Assembly: GCA_023078555.1 (NCBI GenBank)
Contig: CM041203.1
Location: 3,081,981 to 3,145,980 of the forward strand
Reading direction: 5' to 3'
Source of the DNA: Ulva prolifera
Lineage: Eukaryota > Chlorophyta > Ulvophyceae > Ulvales > Ulvaceae
Length of the DNA stretch: 64,000 bases
Position 1 is the stretch's first letter; each line of letters starts with the position of its first letter. Under the pieces are notes generated by a model. The model ran no database searches. It was given only the letters and a program-made list of their open reading frames with translations, and was not told the origin of the DNA. This document shows, one piece after another, positions 35,057 through 47,146 of this stretch. A program made the translations under genes and the position numbers.

Positions 35057-36991
35057 GCACCATGCACATATCTGATCTGTTGATCCGGATCTCACCTGAG
35101 CCACACACAAGGGCACTCCACACAAGAGGTCACTCCATACGGCCGCCTAGGTTCTTGTGTCACCGACAAAACACAAGCCGGCAATGGCATGGGCCAGCAG
35201 GTGCCCGTGTCGTGCAATCATAGAAGCTGCACCAGGCAGCACAGCATAGTAGGTCCCACTGGGACCCAGGAGTGGCGCGGCATGATCACAACCCCACTGC
35301 GGCTCAGCCGCGGTAGAGACAGACCCGGCCATTTCATGATGTAGCAACATCCCTTGCCTCAGTAGTACGCAGTTAACGCCAGAGTTTCACGGCTAGCATG
35401 TAGCGGCGATCTCGGCTACGGCGGCGAGTGCGCGTGCAGCGATTAATGCCAACTGCAAAATTTTCCATACCTTCGCCATGTGGTGCACCACGATTGAGAA
35501 CAAGTTAACATGCTCTATGATGCTTCTCGTGTCCTATGTAACAAGTATGGTTATGTGTTTGCTCTTGCAGTATTCCCTCAACCTTACAAATGCCTGCTTC
35601 TCTCGAAACTTCTGCTCATGTGAGGCTGAGAATATTGTCGTGCATGAGTACATGTACACACAGATACGTTTTTGCAACACATGCTCTAAGTTCCAAGGAG
35701 GTAGGTGGTCTTCAAGTGAATGATTGATTTGGGCTTGCTTGGGGTGTAGTGCTGTTTCACGTGAATGACACACAACCAATGATCTGGTCATCTTTCGGTG
35801 TTTGACAAGTTGAAAGCGTGCCTAGAACGCCGGAACAACTGAGCCATACACAACGGCTCTTCTGTAGTCACCTGCTGTTGCAACCAGTCTCCCAGCCAAA
35901 CCATGAGCCGAGTGTGTGACCGTTGATTGTCTTCGATCTACGTCCGCCACAACACCATAGTTAGCGCCTGATGCTGTGATGGTGTTAGGGCTTCATACTG
36001 TTGTGCCATTGTTTGTCACACAATCACTCGATGCCAGTCATTCGCCACAATCGTAGGTCATATGCATGACTGAGGACATATCAGTGTTCTTAATTTCGTT
36101 TGAGTGAATATCGCTTAATACCCTGAGATGGTCAAATTTTTCATTAAGCTATCGCTTGCTAAGCTACAAGGTGACCGGATCTGGAACTTTGCAATAGCTT
36201 AGCACTTCAAACCGGCTGTCACAGTCGCTTGCGGCAGGCCCACAGCCTTTAAGTGCCCTTCGCTCATTATGTGAGAGTTGAGAGTGTGCTCATTAAGCAG
36301 GAGACTCGAGCTTGCACCTAGCTGGGTGTCGCAGTAGTACAATTGATACGAGAAGGCTGCGCCGGCACAGTTCCACTGGCGACGACCGCTTCAGACAGGT
36401 TCACAAAGCAGTCATACATATTATCCTTCAGGTTCAGTTTCGCGCGTGTCTTAGAAGGCCTGGGGGTTCGTCTGCAAGCTGCTGCTCAGCGATCGTGTTC
36501 TCAGCATGAGGACAAGACTGGTCAACGGGTGCAAGATGCACAGCATCGTCTGCTTATACAACTTTGACATCTACAGGGGCGTCAGGGCGCTTGCTAAAGA
36601 GGCCTCGGGTTGGATAATGCATGGGCAGCTTGGCTTTAAACGGGCGACCAGCGGTTGCTAGCAAGGATCAAGCAGCAACCAGAGCCACAATAAGTGCTAA
36701 GCGATGATTGACCGGCTGAATTGATTTCGCGATCACTAAGCAAGCTGTAAGATCTTGCGCGAATTGATTTTTTCCTCGCTCGCGATAAAGGGGGTGTCAT
36801 AATTAGCTTTCATCGCTCAAGTCGCACTTGAATGATTGATTGCATCGCTTATACCGGTAAGCAACCAATCGGCCAAATGAAGAACACTGGGACATATGCA
36901 CGGCAACCCATCACGAAAAAATCCCCTCAGACCATTGATGTTCTGAACTAGACATGTGATCAAATGTCATTGCAATGCAGTCAACAAAGTA
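35057..36991. other. No gene seen; short inverted repeats
   Basis: About 1.9 kb. Between 36100 and 36870 the motif ATCGCTTA recurs. AGCTTAGCACTT (36196-36207) faces its near complement AAGTGCTAAGC (36692-36702), each followed by CCGGCTG. This could be a decayed element, but no coding sequence is present. Confidence 0.4.
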
Positions 36992-37444
36992 TCATTGCCT
37001 GGCCCTTCTCAGTTCAATACATGGCGCCTGGGTGTGACAACTATGCAGCTCATCATTCCACCCCCAAATACGGAGACATGCATCCATTCTTGAATGCAAG
37101 GGGATATTCTCCATGACCATCTCGCTACTGCTTTCATGCTTTTGACCAACGTGTGTAGCGTTCTCGAATGCTTTTCTGGCTTGTGAGATGAAGCTCCGAG
37201 GTACACCGTGCAGGATTGCACATGCACTGATGATCCTATCGCGCCTAACACTGTTGAAAGTGGTAGGAGCGTCATTAATGAGGCAACAAGCGGTAGGTAC
37301 ACTGATTCTCCGCATTCTCCTGACATTTGTGACACATGTCGCGCGGTGGTGATATAGGTCAGGCTCGACTGTCGAGCAGTGCCAAGTGTGCAGCTTTGCC
37401 TCGGAAATGGTATCATGCCATGTTCCTGTTGCCAGAGTATGCAT
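36992..37444 (-). pseudogene. Possible Harbinger-type transposase remnant
   Basis: The minus frame includes FNSVRRDRIISACAILHGVPR, which resembles the C-terminal RxxRIIxACxxLHN motif of PIF/Harbinger transposases. The rest of the 150-codon frame has no recognisable catalytic residues. A chance match is quite possible. Confidence 0.25.
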
Positions 37445-37555
37445 GGTTGAGAACGCACAGAAACGATAGTATGTGAGGATTGGGGCACACAGAATTCATC
37501 AGCAACCGCCAGGACAGCCACGAGACGCTGCATGGCACAACAGCAACGATGCTTA

Positions 37556-37560
37556 TTACA
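37556..37560 (-). terminator. TGTAA poly(A) signal of the ankyrin gene
   Basis: TGTAA on the minus strand, 36 bases after the stop codon. Confidence 0.5.
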
Positions 37561-37595
37561 AAGAAGTTTGTGTACTATCTTTAGGTGGAAGGGTG

Positions 37596-39019
37596 TCAAA
37601 GACATCCTTCCAAATCTCCACCTAATAGGAGCCGTACAAACTTTTCATCAGCACCGAGGACCCTCTCCAAGATGCAGTGGATCACGTCTGTGGACAAACC
37701 GGCACCACCAGAGCATATACTAGCAGCCCTGATGCTGCAAGCTGCAGCCAAAGATGACTTTTTGACATGGTCTTGCACAACAGCTTTGACGGCTACGCCC
37801 AGATCTTGCCAACAAGGGTGAAGGCTATAAAGGGCAGCACCAGCTGTCAGTAGCAGATCCACAGCATCCACTACATTTGCTAAAGCCACGATTTGCAGAG
37901 GGGTTGTCCCACACTCTGTCTGGAAATCGATGGCAGCGCCAGAATCCAGCAGCAGGGTCATTGCTGGCAAGCATGCAGCCTGTGCTGCATAGTGCATCGG
38001 AGCCAGTGTATGATTGTCAATGCTGTCAGCCTCCGCTCCATGGGCTAGAAGGACATCAACTGAGGCAGCAGACTTGGCACGTGCTGCCAGGTGAAGTGAC
38101 GACGCTCCCCAACTATTCTGTGTATTGACAGCTGCACCTGCCGCAATGAGGACCTGCAGCCACGGTCATGTCAGAAGCGACATCCATCGTAACGCACACG
38201 GTATCACATCTACATGAGCAAACATGGCCAACACAAGCAGATGCAACGAGTGCTCTGTTAATGGTCTCTCATGTATAGAACACAAATCTCACATTTTAAA
38301 ATGGTGGGTGGGCACCTGCAAGCAGTCCGCGTGCCCTGCTGCAGCAGCCAGATGTAGCGGTGATCGGTCGAAACAGTCTCCTCCACTGATTGCATCGGGC
38401 GTTGCTGCGGCCACCAGAAGTCGCAGACAATCTGCATGGCCTGCTGCAGCAGCCGTGTGCACTGCACTGCCAATTGAGATGACATCACCCTCAACCTCTA
38501 TGGTCAGGCGTTGCACCTTGGCACCCTTGGCAAGTAGCATACGCACAGTCTCTCGGCTGCCAACGTGTGCAGCTGCGTGCAAAGGCGAACGGTCCTGGTC
38601 ATCAAGCATGTCCAGAACTTGGGGGTCTTTGTCAACCAGAATCTGGAAGCACAACTCTGTTTTCCACCTGGCAGGAACTGTACACGGCAGTCCTTGACTG
38701 TATTACATGCAGACTTGCACACCAGTGGTCCTCATACCTCAACGACATTCGTGTTGCCTTCTATAGCGGCAAGATGTGCAGCAGTGTGCCCCCAGCCATC
38801 TGCGAGCAACGGGTTAGCTCCTGACGATAGCAGCAGCTCCACAACATCAGCGTGGCCATGCTCGGCAGCCACATGTAGGCCTGTTGAGCATGCATTTGCG
38901 TATTCAGTCGCCCGGGCATCATTGACATTGCTTCCAGCATTTAGGGCGGACATCGCCTTGACGATGTCGCCAGAGAACGCAGCGTCATGCAGAGCCATCT
39001 GCAAGGCCGGGAACGTCAT
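37596..39019 (-). CDS. Ankyrin-repeat protein
   Basis: Three exons (39019-38738, 38642-38316, 38153-37596), all in phase 0, give 388 residues starting at MTFPALQMALHDAAFSGD. At least seven ankyrin repeats are visible, for example TGLHVAAEHGHADVVELLLS, SPLHAAAHVGSRETVRMLLA, SPLHLAAAAGHADCLQVLIA and PMHYAAQAACLPAMTLLLDS. Repeats fill residues about 8-310. The C-terminal 75 residues are not repeat-like, and end DEKFVRLLLGGDLEGCL. No other domain or membrane segment is seen. Ankyrin arrays bind protein partners; nothing here shows which. It is divergent from COQ2, 1.1 kb apart, and not related to the R3H-ankyrin gene beyond the repeat type. Confidence 0.85.
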
Positions 39020-40120
39020 CAATGCGGATCAGCAAACCATAACATACAGAATTTAGTGTGTTGAAACTTCTGTAAACAGGTGCGCATTGCCACAAGAGCC
39101 TCGGATATGGTAGCTTGGAGCGCGCGAAGCGGATGCCTGCTCTGCCATCGCAAAGAACTGCGGCGCAAATGAACAAGTGACGCAGCCTTCAGAAGACGAT
39201 ATTGAATTAGGCGATTCGATTGTGGTATAGCTTAGAAGGCCAAAGGGGTTCGCACTCGCCAGGATCAGTTCACACCACTCTACGCAGTGCCAAAAATACC
39301 ACGTCGCAGAAAGGAGCTTGCCAGCAGGAGCTATTCAAACACACTGTATGTTTGCTGATATTGCGTTCTGCTCACGAATTTGTTGTTGCGTTCTCCTGCG
39401 CATACGTCATGCGCAACAAGCCAGTGCTGCTAAACTATGCCAGACTCAACTGCAAACATCGAGTGAATGCAGACACAGCTACACCGTTTCGACTTACGTG
39501 AGCGAGATGACCCGTTCAGAGTGATCTCACCTTTCAACAGTAGAGCGGCTCCGGGTGTTGTCCACGAGTGTGAAGTGCGGCGACGGTGGTCGAGTCCAAG
39601 AGTACAATGTGCATACATGAGCAGCGTTTGCTGCACTGTGTCCCTGAACTATATAGCGTTGGCGCCAGTGTGGAAGCTCAGCAGATGAACCTGCCGCCAC
39701 ATGGTCCCCACGAACTGGATGACGCGTAGAGAGTGGCCGCTCATTAATGCATGTGTGTTCCACGGGCATATCCGATCCTTGGATCCACGAGAAGTGTCTA
39801 GTCACGTGATATGTGCCCCCCAGCAGCGGGCAGATCAATTCAGTGCCGTCGAGGCATACATGTCATCGAGAAAATATGTAATAATACTAAAGACGCTCCA
39901 CTGAAGCATTGAGTGAGATTGTTTTGAAGCATTGAGCTACGCAGATCGAGGACAGATCCAGTTGAGCTGTATTTATGGCGAGTTCACGCATGCACGTGCC
40001 CAAACTTGTGAGAGCAGCACCGCATGTAGGTTGAAAGCACGGACCGGGTGCTGGGCGCTACTGTGCTCGCCCTATTGTAAACCACCACGGCTCGATCAGC
40101 ATCAATTTGTCTCTTTGAAT
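39020..40120. other. Divergent intergenic region between ankyrin and COQ2 genes
   Basis: No supported exon. It should contain both promoters. Confidence 0.4.
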
Positions 40121-41965
40121 ATGCTGCGCACGAGGGGCTCTCGCATTATCTTTTCCGCCTTCGGTGGATCAAGTAGCCAACCTTCGTGGGCAACCCAGGG
40201 CAGCAGATCAGACGGTTCTTCGGAAACCACAAACAATGATTCTATTTCCTTCGCCGCATCTGGGCTGGCAGGGATAATAGGTTCGCCTGGCGGACAGTCT
40301 CCGCAGAAGCAAGGTGCTGCAGCTCTGCTGCGGCGGGCCTTTGCCAACGGCGCGCAGGACTCCAATTGTTCACGACGCAGTAAATTTTCACGGACAACGT
40401 GGCTTGAGCAATGTGTTCCAGCTTCGGTGCTGCCATACGTCCATCTGGCAAGGATGCACAAGCCTATTGGGGCTTGGCTCCTTGCATGGCCATGCTTCTG
40501 GTCCATCGCCATGGCAGCTGCCCCGGGACAGCTTCCAGACCTATATATGCTCACGCTATATGGAACAGGAGCCGTGGTACGGTAATGGGTCCATCGATTA
40601 CTGCTCTTCACACCGCCAGTGGACGATCAACAGCTCCCACTGCTGCAGTTGCTGCGTGGAGCAGGATGCACAATCAATGACATGTGGGATCGCGATTTTG
40701 ATGCTCAGGTCGAGCGCACAAAGTATAGACCCTTAGCATCTGGCAAAATCTCGCTTCCTGAAGCTACGGCATTTCTTGGCCTGCAGCTGACCCTGGGGTT
40801 ATGTATCCTGCTACAACTCAATCATTACAGCCAGGTCATAGGGGTGGCGTCATTGCCACTAGTTGCTGTGTACCCGCTCATGAAGCGCATCACCAACCTG
40901 GTGCGTCTTACTTGGATGTGTTGCAGTTGTGTGCTGGCGCTGCCGACAGAATGCTGAGTGCGGTCCATTCTTGGAACTGTGTACAGTCCTGCTCAGGATG
41001 CTGATGCCACTGACTATGACTTAATGCACCTTGGTCGTGTCTGTGGTCTGGCCGCGCATCGAGTGCTTGTTGTGAGGGATGCCACTTGCTTCGGTGGTAT
41101 GGCGCTAAGCCCAATAGTTCTGGTTCTGGGTGCATGGATATCTTGTATGCACTCTGAGCCACACACTAACGCAAGTCACCATGATCATACAATACACATA
41201 TCACGATTCACAGCTGGAATGGCATGCATGTAGCCTCAGGCCTTTTTGGGGCTGACGATCAATTGGGGAGCAATTATGGGATGGGCTTCCATCCGTGGAA
41301 CCCTCAACTGGTCTGTAGTGGGGCCTCTGTATGCCTCGGGAATATGCTGGACTCTTATATACGATACGATCTATGCTCATATGGATAAGTCTGATGACAA
41401 GCTGGCCGGTGTCCGCTCGACAGCTATATACTTTGGTGCCTACACCAAACCCGTTCTCACAGGTATGCTTCTGCATACCACCACTTGATACAATCTCCAT
41501 TGCCAATGATTACCACTTGATTGTGTGTGGCACAGACAGCTCATGTCTTGATTCACACACGTGGGTATCAACATATTTGTGTATGATCGGATACGCACGA
41601 TTGTGTATGATCGGATACAGCGGTGTCTTGACGTCGACAACCGCCTTGGTATGGAGAGCAGCTTTGGCCGCATACGTCACAATTGCTGCATGCTTTTAGC
41701 AATTTAAATTATGCTTGTGACGCCGCTGAAGTCTTCAGGGTTGGCGATTGGCATGGGATCCCTACAGTGTGCCTCTGGTTTTGCACTGGGAGGAGGCCCC
41801 TTGTACCACATGGGCATATCAGCGGGCACCGCACACGTCCTCTGGCAGATCTACAGGGTGGACTTGGACTCTGCAGCCTCATGCTTACAGAATTTCAAGT
41901 CGAACACTTCCATGGGAGCTCTGCCGATGGCAGGGATCGTGCTTGATCGATTGTGGAGCGCATGA
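40121..41965 (+). CDS. COQ2: 4-hydroxybenzoate polyprenyltransferase, mitochondrial
   Basis: UbiA-family integral membrane enzyme that attaches the polyprenyl tail to 4-hydroxybenzoate in ubiquinone synthesis on the mitochondrial inner membrane. Exons 40121-40576, 40649-40900, 41234-41462 and 41739-41965 join in phase to 387 residues. The first about 90 residues are Ser/Arg-rich with few acids, as in a mitochondrial presequence. The core starts at [18 protein letters not shown]. The first prenyl-diphosphate/Mg site is [19 protein letters not shown]. The second is [13 protein letters not shown]. Several hydrophobic helices follow to [16 protein letters not shown]. The usual KRITxWPQ sequence reads KRITNL-PQ across the exon 2-3 junction, so one residue or the acceptor choice deserves a check. 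It converges on GAR1. Confidence 0.92.
41579..41620 (+). repeat. Two-copy tandem repeat in COQ2 intron 3
   Basis: TTGTGTATGATCGGATAC occurs twice with a 23-base period. No function is apparent. Confidence 0.7.
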
Positions 41966-42076
41966 CTCCTGAGCCCACAATTCATATGTTGTTGACCAGA
42001 GGTAGATCCCTTTCTGGATTCACAATAAGCCAACGGGCTGGACGCGACCTGACCGTACATTAATCAGGCGGAGGCA

Positions 42077-42081
42077 TGTAA
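42077..42081 (+). terminator. TGTAA poly(A) signal of COQ2
   Basis: TGTAA 112 bases after the COQ2 stop, before the end of the convergent GAR1 gene. Confidence 0.5.
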
Positions 42082-42188
42082 CATATGCATGTGGAATATT
42101 TCACCAGTAGACAGCCATGTAGCGCGATTGCTGCCCAACACCTGCACAGGGTCGCAGCACAGAGCAAGAGCATGCTGTGAGGCGTTTG

Positions 42189-43051
42189 TCAGTACCTGCC
42201 ACGGCCACCAAAGCCCCCACGCCCGCCGCCACGGAACCCTCCAACCCCGCTCCTGCCTCCACCGAAACCGCCCCTGCCTCCCCTGCCACCCCCAAAGCCC
42301 CCACGCCCACCACCGCGACCGCCGCCGCGCGAGAATCCACCCCCTCGCCCTCCACGGGCCCCCCCTCGAGCACCACCACGGCCCGCACCTCGACCTGCAA
42401 ATGCACCAGAGGTTTTGTATGAGAAAAGAGCACGGTCACACCGACCAGATGGACATTTTTCAACATTCTGTATAGACGGACACAATGAGAACGAACCGCC
42501 TGCTCCTTTAGGCTGCGGCAGAAATCGCTCCAATGGTAGAAGCTTGTAGGGATCTATGAAGAACTTGTCTCCACTCTTATAAGAGGCAGCATGGATTCCT
42601 TCTGCCATCTTGACTGTGAACATCTGCATCACGGGGATATATGGGGTTATGCATGATTGCACAGGCAGGTGATGCTGAAAGCTGTGCTGCTGGACCAAGA
42701 AGCAAATAAGTCTGATCAGACGCACCACTCCCTGAATCTTGCCAAATATTTCGTCAACTTTACCAACTTGACTCTTGTTTTCAAGAAAAATGGGTGCATT
42801 GAAATATGGTATCTGCATATCAGCGAGTCTCAGCCTGCAGGGACCCCCGAGACCCCCGAGGTGGCCAGATCGGGCGACTGTACCTTTTCATTCGTCAACT
42901 TGCAGACAGCCTCGCCCTCACATTCATGTTGAAATTCTCCTGCTTCGATCACCCGTTCTGGAGGCCCCTCGTCCCTGTACCCTCGTCCGCCAAACCGTCC
43001 CCCGCCACGCCCACCAGGGCTCCTGCCTCCTCCTCGACCACGGAAAGACAT
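42189..43051 (-). CDS. GAR1: H/ACA snoRNP subunit GAR1
   Basis: Nucleolar protein of the box H/ACA particle that pseudouridylates rRNA. Exons 43051-42884, 42812-42729, 42623-42497 and 42394-42189 join in phase to 194 residues. An N-terminal RGG-rich tail ([20 protein letters not shown]) precedes the GAR domain. That domain reads [58 protein letters not shown] and [19 protein letters not shown] second Gly/Arg-rich tail ends in GGRGRY. This two-tail layout and length are normal for eukaryotic GAR1. The C-rich plus-strand frames opposite it are shadows of the glycine-rich tails. Confidence 0.96.
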
Positions 43052-43758
43052 GCAGCTGGACGACACTACACTTCTGTATGTAGCATGCAAGCTGGCTCAA
43101 GTGTGCGATTGAGTGGCCTGAAGCACCTCTGCCAATGCTGCCGGCGACGTTTGCCTCGTTGTGACGGCCGCACGACTTCGTCCCGAGCTGTCCACAATCG
43201 CGACGAAGGTGAACGTTATGCAGTTCATGGTGCCGTAGCCTCCAAAGCGCGTCCCGTGCCCATCGGTTCTGTTTTTCACCTAGGAATCATGCATTTCTGA
43301 CAGTGTCTTGGGGGACAATGCCATGGCCAGAAAAACGCGGCACGTTTCCCACAACACATGAATATTGAAGCACTGCAATGCGCCTCTGCTGCACCACAGC
43401 CGAAACATAAGATGCTGTTCCGCTGGCATGATGGCGACTGCATCATGTAGCGTTACGGATACTAGGGTGAAGTGGGCCCGTGCACATGTGGGCGTCGACT
43501 TTCCTGCGGACAGAAGTGATCAGGAGAGATATGGCCACATCACAGGTCCTCGAGAAGAGAACCATTGTCAACCGACTGGCGCATGCAGCAACACAATCAA
43601 CGACTGGGCCAGAAAAAGAATCATCAACCATTTCACACGGCGGACAACTATAGTTATTATAAGCGGCCCCCGCAATCACCGGCAACATGAAGTTCAAAAG
43701 GACAGAGGCCGGGCATGGAGCCGTTTCTCGGAATCCACTCTCAAATCCACTCAATCAT
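43052..43758. other. GAR1 upstream region; no gene
   Basis: Contains the GAR1 promoter side. On the minus strand, CTGTCCTTTTGAAC (43706-43693) resembles the TGTCCTTGTAAC terminus of the dispersed repeat, downstream of the LINE-like remnant. Confidence 0.35.
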
Positions 43759-44300
43759 TCATGGCACTAGGCCGGGCACGAGCGCGTACCACAGCCCTGC
43801 CGGTGATTCCAGCCACAGATTGAAGCCCCGCACGGAGCACATACGCATTCCCTTCCACAATGCCACACTCAACCGGCGCAAAGCATTCGTCACAATCACA
43901 GCCTGGTCCACCACACCACACTGGGACGCAATCGCCGCCAGCCGATTAAAGTGATCCATAGCAGGCTGTCCCAACAGACCATGCGTCTCATGCGACAACG
44001 GCACAAAAATATATGCATCAGGGTCGTACGCACAAAAAGTATTGCGTTTCTGCACATCGCGCACCAACGCAGCACACCCGTCCTCCCGAGCCGCCCGGCT
44101 GCAATATGTGACAGCACAGGGGTTCACAAACGACACATCCCCTATGCACAAAGGGTCATCAGGCGGGACAAACATGATTTCCCCCACCTTCTCGTGGGCC
44201 ATCGCCCTGAGCACCTCCTCCAGCCCCTCCTCCCGCGCGGCAGCGGCCTGCACCCCAGGCCCTGCCGCACCCTGGCCACCTTGCACCACTGCCGCCGCTG
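43759..44300 (-). mobile_element. Non-LTR retrotransposon (LINE) ORF2 C-terminal remnant, 5' truncated
   Basis: A GC-rich minus-strand frame of about 176 codons reads DVQKRNTFCAYDPDAYIFVP, LSHETHGLLGQPAMDHFNRL, AAIASQCGVVDQAVIVTNAL and RRLSVALWKGM. This is the style of the region after the reverse transcriptase in chlorophyte LINEs, where a protein-final segment reads xFVPxxxETxGxxGxxAxxxL and RxLSVxLxxGN. The catalytic reverse transcriptase motif itself is absent. Codon and base composition differ from neighbouring genes. The family is inferred from memory and needs a search. Confidence 0.5.
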
Positions 44301-45370
44301 GCGCCGCAGCCTGCGCGGCGTCCGACGCGGGTCGCCCCGCATTGGAGCTGTGCCCAGCAACATGTATGTGTGGACGTATGTGCAGTCACCAACAGCTTTG
44401 GTCCGGCCTGTGCGGGGGACGCGGCGTAACGGTCAGCCCACAGCGGCAGCGACTTGGCTATGACTGGCTCACTGGTTAGCCTTCAACATACACACACATA
44501 TGCAGCTGTAAATCATAGCCCATCGTCGACACCGCCCCCAGGCGAGCAACAACAACTCGTGAGAAAACAGGTGCACCGGTCACCGGCGGGCGGCGCTGGC
44601 CGCAGCGCGTATCTCACCGGTGGACCAAAATCATCCAGATTTTGTTACACGGCGGCCGGCCAGGATCACCAACACCTGTCCCGGACGTGGGCCATACTGA
44701 CCGTAAGGCATTGTAAGGCCGGCTGGTGGCCAAGCGCAGGATATCAGGAGCCCATCACAAGTATTCGTACCGTCCGGTTGTCCCCGTTCGCTGAAGTGAA
44801 CGAGGACGACTCAGGGTCTGCTGATGCATGTGACATGGTGCAATGCCGAGAGCGGTCCTTACTGTCCTCAGCCCAATGGTTTATGCATGCACACTCTTTG
44901 ATATGTGGCACGGTGTGGTTTTTTTTCCTCTGTATTTCCACGATTCGATCGCGCTGGGCTATTTGTACTTTGTCGCTGATGTGCTGTCTTGAATCAGACG
45001 AGGGGCCAATCGACTGTGCACAGTCCATCTGTGGCCACCCAGGATTGGCATGAGTACTCGTCGGCACGATGGAAAGATTCTTCACCACACGCCCCGTACA
45101 GCAAGCTGTCGAAACAAATTCACGATATATTTGTCCACAATGTCTCGGTCACTTTTCACAGCTGTTGCTGATTTTTGCACAGGAGTGCCCGACTCGTCAT
45201 CTGCACTGATGTGCATCACCAGTTCCATATTATGACTCGTGTAGTCGTCAGAACCTGCATCATAACGCACTGTACAAACTCATTGCCCCGCATGCGAAGC
45301 TGCGGCGTTCCTACAGGCTATTTGCGCTAGAGCCCTGTCGTTACATATTGCAGCCGTGACGCCTCTGACG
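44301..45370. other. No gene seen
   Basis: Intergenic sequence between the LINE-like remnant and the kinase gene. Should hold the kinase promoter. Confidence 0.4.
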
Positions 45371-47146
45371 ATGACTGTAACGAGCATCCAGAGAGATGCT
45401 AAGTCCAACTACTCGGAGCAGGCGATGTCGGCACAAATGTCCCCATCGGATGAAAGCGATGACGATTTCGCAGATGCTCCTGTAGATTCATTGGCGGGAA
45501 ACGAGCTGAAACTATTAGAGGTTATTGGAAAGGGTGGCTATGGAACGGTCCATAGGGCTATCTGGAAAGGGCAGCTTGTTGCTGCCAAAATCATCGAGCA
45601 TGATGAAAGAGGCAAGGGTGGCAACGGGATACTATCACAAAATGGATCATTCTGTCCTTATGAGAGAGAAGACACCGTCGGTGCATCTCATTCACATCCC
45701 TCCAATACATGGCATTGCTCTGGGGCATTGGCTGTGATCTGTAGTGCCTACCAAGAGTGCACTCATTGCCGCCGGTCATGGCCGACTCAAGGCACATGGC
45801 ATCCATTTATTCTTTCAGCGCGAGTATGCAGATAACAACGGAGAGGTGCCAATTGATAATTCTTTGACGGAGGGAGCACTATCGTGGATCATGAAGCATC
45901 CTAACATTGTCCGGTGTTTGGGATATGAAGTTGTTGCAACAAGGTCGCCATCAAGCGGTGCAACTCACGAGATCCGCCTTCTCATGGAATTCTGTGATAG
46001 AGGCTCCTTGGACAAGGCAGTTGAAGCTGGCATCTTTCACTCAGAAGACAACGGCTCTGTCAAGGTACGACATGTGATCACTTGCATGTCACGCTCATTC
46101 AGCTATGTGTGCAGCTGTGGTGTGCATGCGCAGGTAAATATGCACCATGTGCTGAAGACTTTGATTGAGATTGCATATGCGCTGAGGCATTTGCACAACA
46201 GATATATCTTACACCGTGACCTTAAGATTCAGAACATACTGTTGAAACAGTCAAACAAGGACTTTCGAAGATTCACTGTCAAGGTTTCAGACTTTGGTCT
46301 GGCCAAAATCTGGGATGGTCGGGGTGGCGATGGCCTAAGCCCGACGGAGAAGCAGAAGTACGCAGGTGGGTTTCCGTGCTTTCTAGCAAATGCATGTCTG
46401 TTGCTTGATCATTAAGTTCTATGCCTCCGTCAGCCGCAATGGGGCCCGCCCAGTCCACATCTGTCTAAGACAAGTTGTCATCCTCAAGGTGACCACAAAG
46501 TTGAAGACAAGAGCACAGCAGCAAATACTGCTCGCACTGTGTGTCTTGAATTTGCAACACAACTGCCACATCAATGCAATCCTGCAGAAGTGTTGCTGAT
46601 GGGGTGTGTCCCATGTGTATGGGCTGGACATATCCATGTATATGGGGCCACATTGTGCAGGGACGGTCACTCACATGGCGCCAGAGCTGATTGAAAATGG
46701 CGACGTATCTACCAAATGCGATGTGTATGCATTTGGCATCCTCATGTGGGAGCTGTACACCCGGTTGACACCGTACAAGGGCCTTGGGCCGCCACAGATC
46801 CTGATGGGGGTCGTGTCCTCTAAGCTCCGGCCTGCGTTTGCATCCACTACACCGCAGGCGTACGTGGTGTGAACCAGACGACCCTTGCTTGTTCTTGATT
46901 GCGGTATTACACCCTTGGCTGCGTAACCTCAGAACTGACGCTGCAGTCCGAGGGATGTGGACTGGCCCTACACTGGTTCCCAAGGCTTGCCGTGTATTCC
47001 CCTTCCATTCCTTCTTCATCTTAATGAGGAGTACTTGAATGCAGGACCTTGCCAAGTGGTGCTGGGCCCAAGATCCAGAGCAGCGCCCAAACTTCTCTCA
47101 GATTGCCAAGTTCTTGCTTTTGATCCTTGAATCCCATTCTTCATGA
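45371..47146 (+). CDS. Protein kinase, tyrosine-kinase-like (Raf-like) type
   Basis: Exons: 45371 to about 45607, 45819-46064, 46134-46365, 46661-46863 and 47045-47146 (stop TGA). An acidic N-terminal leader of about 40 residues precedes the catalytic domain. Motifs: glycine loop VIGKGGYGTVHRAIW, lysine in VAAKIIEH, hinge LLMEFCDRGSLDKAV, catalytic loop HRDLKIQNILL, DFGLAK, THMAPELI, CDVYAFGILMWELYT and the C-lobe Arg in DPEQRPNFSQI. CDVYAFGILMWEL and the MAPE form are typical of TKL/Raf-like kinases in plants and algae, which signal through Ser/Thr phosphorylation. The first junction (45607 to 45819) is off by phase, so a short exon or a different donor is missing. Nothing beyond the kinase domain is present; substrate is unknown. 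Confidence 0.85.

Noticed and set aside
42165..42475. Pro/Ala/Thr-rich plus-strand frames
   Set aside because: They are the complement of the Gly/Arg-rich C-terminal tail of GAR1.
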